This document shows positions 59,780 to 64,000 of a stretch of DNA of 64,000 bases, piece after piece (the first letter of the stretch is position 1; every line of letters starts with the position of its first letter). Both the position numbers and the translations under genes were made by a program. A model generated the notes under the pieces. The model was not told the origin of the DNA and searched no databases. It worked only from the letters and a program-made list of their open reading frames with translations. Origin of the DNA: Diadema setosum (lineage: Eukaryota; Echinodermata; Echinoidea; Diadematoida; Diadematidae). Where the stretch lies: NCBI RefSeq assembly GCF_964275005.1, contig NC_092702.1:6605830-6669829 (forward strand), given 5' to 3'.

Positions 59780-62251
59780 CACTGCAAAATGAACCATCAG
59801 GTACTGTAAAAAAGGAATATTTGTGTGCATTTTAATTTATTTGCAAATATCGCGAGAGCCAAGATTTGCAAAATTCAAATTATTTTGCATTGAATGCCAG
59901 AGGCAATTTGCAAAAATTTAATGCAATAAGAAAGGTGGTCGGCTCCAGTTCACAAAAAAATTAATGCAATGAAAATATCTTGCTTTATGGTAGACTTGGG
60001 AAGTTTACAGCCATGTGTATCTGCTATTCTCTCCTTCTTCCTGGTGCTATCTATTGTAAAACTAACAATTTCTGTGTGCTTGATATTTTTGCAAATTTCC
60101 TGCTCTAGGAGCGAAGAGTCATGAAATTAAAATGCATGCAAATGTCCTTGTCTACACTATGCATTGATTGCTGCCAATGGCAACTTGCGAAAATTTCATG
60201 CCGCGAATATTTCTGGTTTTACATGATCAGACTACCAGGGGTAGATACTTACTGTTGGATGACATCATCTGAAGGCACTACGTGGCCTTGGGTAAAGATT
60301 TTCACATATTGCACGTCGTTCTCCTGAAAGACCTGTTAAGAAATCACACACAAAAATTTCAGCTTCATGAGTTCTGATGGGGCAGAGTGGAACAGCAAAG
60401 GTTATAACATGCTTGGGTCTTTCATGACATCCACAATGGTCTATCCAGGAGCAACTGACCACCTCAGTTCCAGTATCTCACATTGTCATTGGGATAATAC
60501 ACAAACAGGATCCCAGTCCTGGAAACAAGGTAGCAACCTGGTAGTAACTCGAGTCTCACTGGTTGCCACGACATCTCCTGGAGACTAGCCAGGTCTCCAT
60601 TGAGTTGCGGGAGAATCAAACATGTTCCTTTTTTTTTTTTCCCATAGACTTTTTCCGGTCTTCAGCTGGTCTCAGAGATATCTCTGCGATGTCTCCGTAA
60701 AGTCTTTATCAGTTACAGCCACACTGCAGAGACAAATTTTGTCCAGAACATCTCCAAGACATCCCTGCAACCCTGCAGAAACCCATGGCCACCTAATGGC
60801 GACAATGTGGAGCAGTGTCGGTTTTTCTTTAGAATTAACCATACAACATCTAACATAGGTTGTAAGTTACAGCTTGATAAACTGGCCATCCCCCCCCCCC
60901 CAAAAAAAAAAGAGAGAAAAAAAAAACAGCATTAAGTTCATCAGAATAACAATATTTGTCTCTCTCTTTCTGTTGTATGTTTAATTCATGCTCTTTATGG
61001 GCATCTACGTGTACTAATCTATCAACCTACATACATGTTGATACACCAAACATACAGTTTGGTGTTGTTTGATGATGTACAGTGTTCATGTACCGGTACT
61101 CACTTGAGGGTTATAGTATCGCGTGGTGGCAGTGAGGTCAATGACCAGCCCCAGCCGAAGGTTCTTCTCTTTCAGGATGTCCAGTAAATTGGCCGGGGTG
61201 AAGCTGTTTGGAGGTCAAGGGAGTAGAACTTTTGATCACCTGGCAACTCTCAAACACAAGGCTGTTCACATCATGATCTATACAAGCTATGTCGTAATGT
61301 GTAAATTACAGACTTGTGGCTCTGGCATTTTCCTCTACATTGTCATTCCTACAAATTTGTACAGTAATTGTCAGCCCAGCTCTTACAGTGCAGAGTATGC
61401 ACTAAACAAGTTTCATACAATGCAGAAAGATGCTTACATAATGTAAGTATCTGATGTATCCTGGCATTTGCTTTTCAAATATTATTTTTTCATACAAGTG
61501 TACAATCTTCAGGCATCAGGGGCGGATCCAGGGAGGACCACAACCGGCGCACGCCCCCCCTTTATTTTTTGTTGAAACAAAAGAAATAAAAAGAAAAAAA
61601 TGGGGGGAGGGGTGCGTGCGCCCCCCCTTTATTTTTGTAAACACGCCCCCTCTTTACGAAATTCCTGGATCCGCCCCTGGGCATGCTACAGACAAGAAAA
61701 CAAAACCTTGTGATAATCATTGATCAGTTTGGGGTTATTTAGTTGTGACTTATACACTCTTTTTTCACTCTTCACAATCTCTGCACAGTATAGTAAATTG
61801 TGAATACTTGCACACTACATCTGTGAGATGCATCCACAACAAAATCCTGTCATATTGAAGAGGTAGAAAGAATCATAACTTCATTGCTCTGTGACACACA
61901 TGAGTGAAATTCAACACAGAAATATTAAGAACTGTTCATGGACTACAAGTGTAGCTACTTTTTCCTCTTGGAGGCATTTTAAGCAAATTCATATAGGTGT
62001 GGCATATTGTGAATAAAATTGATGTGTTTCCACATCATGCTCATAAATTTTTAGATAAACACCTCGGAAATTACATAGTTGTACAGTCAGTAAACTTGCT
62101 GTCTCAAAGATGTAAAATCTTGTGTGGCACATATTGTACCCAGGCCCTGTATGCAATGACCCGACTTTGACAAAACTTCGGTACATACATTGTAAAGCAC
62201 ATAATATGTAAATGTACATGAATGTTATGTGTTATATATACACTGTACTAT

Positions 62252-62282
<31 letters not shown>

Positions 62283-63287
62283 ACACATGCATGTGGTGAC
62301 TGGTATGGTCTACATAATGTACCTTTCGTCTGTAGACATCCGACTGCAGAGAGCCTGAATGTATGAATAAGGAAACATCAATATTGTGAACCAATTACTT
62401 GAAAAAGAAAAAAATATCTTCCATTCCACTCAAGAAACAGTATTTTCTCACAGTTAATCCACTGAGGACAGTTTGATTTTGCTACAACACGCATTTCCCA
62501 TAGACAATGTAATGATATTACATTGAAGTTTGAACTACCAAAATTTATGCAGTACAATAAGGCAGGTTTAGTATTGTTGTTACTAATTCCCTCCAAGATG
62601 AATATAATATGTGACCCGCTACAACAAAAGGATCCTAAAGTCGCTGACGGGCGAGCTAAGCATGGCCCAGAAAAAATGCTATTTTCAGGCCTTTCCTTTG
62701 ATCATTTACCTTCGAAATTTTGGCAAAATGATAGAAGATACATTAGACTACAAAATTATGTTAAAACTGAAATCCGAACGTTTTGACAGATTTTGGTGAT
62801 CTGACTTCAAACTTGATTTTCTCGGCTCACCCGTCAGCGACTTTAGGATCCTTTTGTTGTAGCGGGTCACATATCAATAATTACAGAAAAAAAAATATAT
62901 GCACTTGTATTCCTGTAATAAGCACATGTACTCTACGATTCATCAAATCCATAAACAGGTGATAAGAAATGATATCATGCATTGATCAATACAAGACCAT
63001 TCACGTGTATGTACTTGTATGACTACAATGTTACCTACATTTTGTAATACCAACAATGTAGGTACTTAGAATTTACAATGAAAAGCACAATTTTACTCAA
63101 TCAAAATTTAAAAAAAAAGGCTGTAGAACTTTGTTTGTATCACATGACACATCAAATATTACTTATTGTTTACAACTGAAACTAGTCAATTATTTGATGC
63201 ATTTGACTCACCCTCTTTAAAGGTACTTTGAAAGGAATAATGCTTGTCCCTTTGATGACATCGCCACATGGTGCATAATCTCGCCAT
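44674..63287 (-). CDS. DUSP11: DUSP11/PIR1-like RNA 5'-phosphatase, 9 exons visible
   Basis: Member of the cysteine-phosphatase family that removes phosphates from RNA 5' ends; the vertebrate protein is nuclear. Exons: 63287-63212, 62354-62323, 61203-61104, 60332-60253, 57296-57250, 48609-48543, 47418-47372, 46660-46585 and 45172-44674. All junctions have GT/AG and all phases agree, giving about 340 residues. Order of motifs: [10 protein letters not shown] (the family's RW-DY-P-G start), [38 protein letters not shown], active site [11 protein letters not shown] (HC-x5-R), [35 protein letters not shown], then a 166-residue tail rich in Arg, His, Tyr, Trp and Asn. No guanylyltransferase domain follows, which excludes the mRNA-capping enzyme that shares the active site. 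The first coding exon is beyond 63287 and was not found, so the 5' end is partial. Introns carry many MITEs and one 7.8-kb insertion. Confidence 0.93.
45399..45654. mobile_element. ~256-bp MITE in DUSP11 intron
   Basis: CATATCGTCGCTGGGGCGAC at the left is inverted at the right end (...CACCCCAGCGACGATATG), extending over 'aagacctcatatct'. A fragment of the same terminus occurs at 49078-49115. The target duplication is not clear. Confidence 0.75.
46585..46660 (-). CDS. DUSP11: DUSP11 exon (RG-x4-RQNYLDSL)
   Basis: 76 nt. Encodes [20 protein letters not shown] then LTEN; the ERQNY-x-DxL motif closes the phosphatase domain in this family. Acceptor TTGCAG|C, donor GG|GTAGGG. Confidence 0.94.
47372..47418 (-). 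CDS. DUSP11: DUSP11 exon
   Basis: 47 nt. Encodes [15 protein letters not shown] with a split codon on each side. Acceptor CCAG|A, donor GAAG|GTGAGA. Confidence 0.92.
47525..47733. mobile_element. 209-bp MITE, TA target (CTGTAAAA family)
   Basis: CTGTAAAAGTGGATATTTTC and its inverted partner GAAAATTTTCACTTTTACAG bound the element, with TA on both sides. The interior repeats 'cgcg' and 'cgtgaaa' words. Related elements at 59804 and 63787. Confidence 0.85.
47736..48542. other. DUSP11 intron, nothing recognised
   Basis: AT-rich intron sequence without coding motif, tandem repeat or inverted structure that I can support. Confidence 0.45.
48543..48609 (-). CDS. DUSP11: DUSP11 exon (catalytic HC-x5-R)
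   Basis: 67 nt. Acceptor TTTTTCAG|C, donor TGTCG|GTGAGT. Encodes [21 protein letters not shown]: the nucleophile Cys and phosphate-binding Arg are both present, so the enzyme is predicted to be active. Confidence 0.97.
49278..49344. repeat. paired 16-bp perfect palindromes
   Basis: TCCCGAGTATACTCGGGCTG occurs at about 49280 and 49322 (42-bp spacing). The core CCCGAGTATACTCGGG is a perfect palindrome. Its position just inside the TIR of the 7.8-kb element suggests a subterminal protein-binding site. Confidence 0.85.
49548..49673. repeat. 126-bp hairpin with inverted octamer words
   Basis: CGCAACGGTC (49548) pairs with GACCGTTGCG (to 49673), and a second inner pair (gaccagccgcacgc / gcgtgcggcggtc) continues the stem. 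In the loop, ATTTGCAT (49606-49613) and ATGCAAAT (49618-49625) face each other, the octamer bound by POU factors. Whether it has any function is unknown. Confidence 0.65.
51482..53033. repeat. 590-bp tandem array, 2.6 units
   Basis: Units start at 51482, 52072 and 52662 ('aaatgcgctcgttgatctcc'), and the third stops at 53033. Units are almost identical; I can see only one small difference (gatgcaac in units 1 and 3, gaagaaac in unit 2, near 51655/52245/52835). Each full unit carries the same 60-codon open frame and one terminus of the TIR element seen at 43338. The near-identity implies recent amplification or homogenisation. Confidence 0.93.
53525..53753 (+). mobile_element. 229-bp insertion with ACATA target duplication
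   Basis: Begins with a TAA repeat and 'tctggtttttatatagcgc', contains 'gcgctttacagac' and ends '...cctaccgggtaccc'. ACATA flanks it at 53520-53524 and 53754-53758. The empty site is present in the sister copy of the duplication near 50469, which proves it is a discrete insertion. The paired GCGC/GCGCT words resemble a repeat common in marine invertebrate DNA; class not assigned. Confidence 0.9.
55389..55450. repeat. (AT)n microsatellite
   Basis: Over 50 bp of AT dinucleotides with two interruptions. Confidence 0.93.
55765..56225. repeat. diverged copy of the 590-bp unit
   Basis: 'atcactgtgtgaaatctcatttca...', 'atcttcccgacattacg', 'ataatttcagaaagcaaac' and 'tttatacag' follow the same order as the 590-bp unit (51940-52330) with roughly one in four bases changed. 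It follows A' as the array follows A, so the ancestral unit was A plus this block. Confidence 0.8.
57250..57296 (-). CDS. DUSP11: DUSP11 exon (helix before active site)
   Basis: 47 nt. Acceptor TTTTCAG|G, donor GGCA|GTAAGT. Encodes [15 protein letters not shown], which corresponds to the amphipathic helix preceding the catalytic strand. Confidence 0.88.
58430..58620. repeat. 190-bp hairpin in DUSP11 intron
   Basis: 'catagtgcatga', 'tgcactataac', 'aattctgaatttgccc' and 'attcaat.aggccg' on the left are each matched in inverted order on the right, ending 'tcatgcactatgtg'. Non-coding foldback; the ends do not show a clear target duplication. The adjacent phrase 'atataaaatagcatacatac' (58613) is inverted at 59659-59682. 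Confidence 0.75.
58640..59600. other. CpG-richer intron segment; possible alternative first exon
   Basis: Composition changes here (several TAACGTTAG, CTAGACCTA and CG-containing words). On the minus strand a donor consensus TGCA|GTAAGT lies at 58979-58972 and an ATG at 59070 lies upstream of it, but no frame stays open across. I list it as a possible alternative 5' exon or promoter only. Confidence 0.2.
59677..59777. repeat. (AT)n microsatellite, ~100 bp
   Basis: Long AT dinucleotide run with two or three C interruptions. Confidence 0.95.
59804..60222. mobile_element. degenerate CTGTAAAA-family MITE
   Basis: Begins TA|CTGTAAAAAAGGAATATTTG and ends 'gcgaatatttctggttttaca', an imperfect inverted pair. 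The interior repeats 'atttgcaaa' and 'ttaatgcaat'. The right end abuts the DUSP11 exon region (about 30 bp from the exon at 60253). Confidence 0.6.
60253..60332 (-). CDS. DUSP11: DUSP11 exon (GHVVPSDD loop)
   Basis: Encodes [20 protein letters not shown] then SDDVIQ. The Asp-containing loop is in the position of the family's general-acid/variable loop. An alternative acceptor nine bases in (start 60323, dropping VFQ) is also in frame. Confidence 0.93.
61104..61203 (-). CDS. DUSP11: DUSP11 exon (IDLT-RYY block)
   Basis: Acceptor CAAACAG|C, donor CAA|GTGAGT. Encodes [20 protein letters not shown] followed by [14 protein letters not shown], a hallmark of DUSP11. Confidence 0.95.
61517..61679. 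mobile_element. 163-bp MITE, GGCAT target duplication
   Basis: CAGGGGCGGATCCAGGGAGG ... CCTGGATCCGCCCCTG with GGCAT at 61512-61516 and 61680-61684. Same family as 5888-6059. The interior has C- and T-rich runs and 'gcgtgcgccc'. In a DUSP11 intron. Confidence 0.9.
62252..62281. repeat. (CA)n microsatellite
   Basis: About 15 CA units. Confidence 0.95.
62323..62354 (-). CDS. DUSP11: DUSP11 exon, 32-nt microexon
   Basis: Encodes [10 protein letters not shown] plus two bases between ACATTCAG| and AG|GTACAT. Very short, but it is needed in frame between VPLKR and SFTPANLL, and its position matches the variable link in this family. Confidence 0.8.
62610..62871. mobile_element. 262-bp MITE with ~45-bp TIRs, TA target
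   Basis: TGTGACCCGCTACAACAAAA at the left is exactly inverted at the right end, and identity continues through 'ggatcctaaagtcgctgacggg' for over 40 bp. TA flanks (62608-62609 and 62872-62873). The near-perfect arms suggest recent activity. Located in a DUSP11 intron, 256 bp upstream of the microexon in the direction of transcription. Confidence 0.92.
63212..63287 (-). CDS. DUSP11: DUSP11 exon (RW-DY start of phosphatase fold)
   Basis: Acceptor TTTTAATAG|A, donor AGG|GTGAGT. After one split base it encodes [20 protein letters not shown] and VPLKR, the conserved entry to the PIR1 phosphatase domain. The first base completes an Arg codon from an exon outside the visible set. Confidence 0.92.
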
Positions 63288-63786
63288 CTATTAAAATTGA
63301 TGGGAGTGTGAAAAGGAAGGAAAGAACAAATCAATAAAATGTCAATAATTTTCCAAGAAGCAATCATCAGCAAATGCATCAAATTTTGATTCAAAATCCA
63401 TGACATTTTTGTGACTTTTGCAAATAAGGCTCTCGATCACAAATGAACACATGAAAATAACAAAACGGATCCTGCATGCAATGCTCAAACTAGGCAGCAC
63501 CTGCACTGCAATATCACGTGATGCTCCGATGCCGTAATACGGTATTATTCTAAACTTTTAACAACATTGACTTTTTTTTTCTGGACAACTATGAGACTTG
63601 ATTTCTGGCAATACTTAAACAAATGTTTGTTTGAGAAGTCACACTTTCTTCTAAACATTTGTGGGCAATTGTGCATTTTATGACCCTATAGATATTATCG
63701 GCATTTGTGTTAATTTACTGTTATTGTAAAACTGTTTATTACAACAAGAGACGCCATGCAACAGGGCTGTGACCTGTGTATGGTTA

Positions 63787-63977
63787 CTGTAAAACATTAC
63801 GTATATTTGCGGTCAAATCCGTAGCGCTCCTTGTACACAGTTATACTGTGGGAGCGTTGGGGCTGGTCGCAGTTAATTTGCGGTATGAAATTTGCGTGCA
63901 TTGGAGCCAACAGCTTTTTCATGGCATGAAATTTTCACGAACTGCACCTGGCACTAAATGCAAACAGACTTTTACAG
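63787..63977. mobile_element. 191-bp CTGTAAAA-family MITE, TA target
   Basis: CTGTAAAACATTACG begins after TA at 63785-63786, and ...GACTTTTACAG ends before TA at 63978-63979. The interior has 'atttgcgg' and 'aatttgcg' words as in the other members (47525, 59804). Confidence 0.75.
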
Positions 63978-64000
63978 TATGTTTTACTAGACAGAAAGAT

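Noticed and set aside
44674..63287. mRNA-capping enzyme instead of DUSP11
   Set aside because: The active site HCTHG-x-NRTG is shared, but no guanylyltransferase KxDG domain follows and the flanking blocks match PIR1/DUSP11.

Overview
This is metazoan nuclear DNA: intron-split genes with consensus GT/AG splice sites, AT-rich non-coding sequence, microsatellites, and a dense load of inactive transposons. I see no bacterial operons, CRISPR arrays, rRNA or functional tRNA genes. The gene content (an animal alpha-2,8-sialyltransferase and a PIR1/DUSP11 RNA phosphatase), a non-LTR retrotransposon whose first protein carries a 2A peptide, and the recurrent palindromic word TAGGCCTA all suggest a marine invertebrate deuterostome. 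An echinoderm is my best guess, but this is inference.

Two host genes can be reconstructed exon by exon, both on the minus strand. (1) An ST8Sia-type sialyltransferase runs from 32823 (start codon) to 11421 (stop). Its four coding exons join in phase into 389 codons with a signal anchor, a glycosylated stem and sialylmotifs L, S, III and VS. Its 18-kb second intron holds a 2A-bearing LINE, a split MITE and several foldback elements. (2) A DUSP11/PIR1-like RNA 5'-phosphatase runs from beyond the right edge (first visible exon 63287-63212) to its stop at 44674. Nine exons join in phase, and the [11 protein letters not shown] active site is in exon 48543-48609. The first coding exon lies outside the window or was not recognised.

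Layout: 1-11.4 kb is intergenic or downstream of the sialyltransferase and holds TIR elements (1992-3394, 3419-3741, 5888-6059, 8189-8732, 9659-11011) and a dead LINE. 11.4-32.8 kb is the sialyltransferase gene. 32.9-44.6 kb is intergenic, with LINE scraps, a nested composite element (35488-38394 containing 37020-38137), tandem repeats and MITEs. 44.7 kb to the end is the DUSP11 gene. Its intron between exons 57250-57296 and 48543-48609 contains a 7.8-kb element (49263-57038) with 16-bp TIRs, a 6-bp target duplication and internal tandem and segmental duplications.

Most of the sequence is therefore transposon fossils. For at least eleven elements both terminal inverted repeats and flanking target-site duplications can be read directly, giving clean boundaries and several distinct families: TTAA, TA, 3-bp, 4-bp, 5-bp, 6-bp and 8-bp target duplications. 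A recurring design is a non-autonomous element with short termini and an interior built from many degenerate GC-rich copies of its own subterminal sequence, arranged so that it can fold back.
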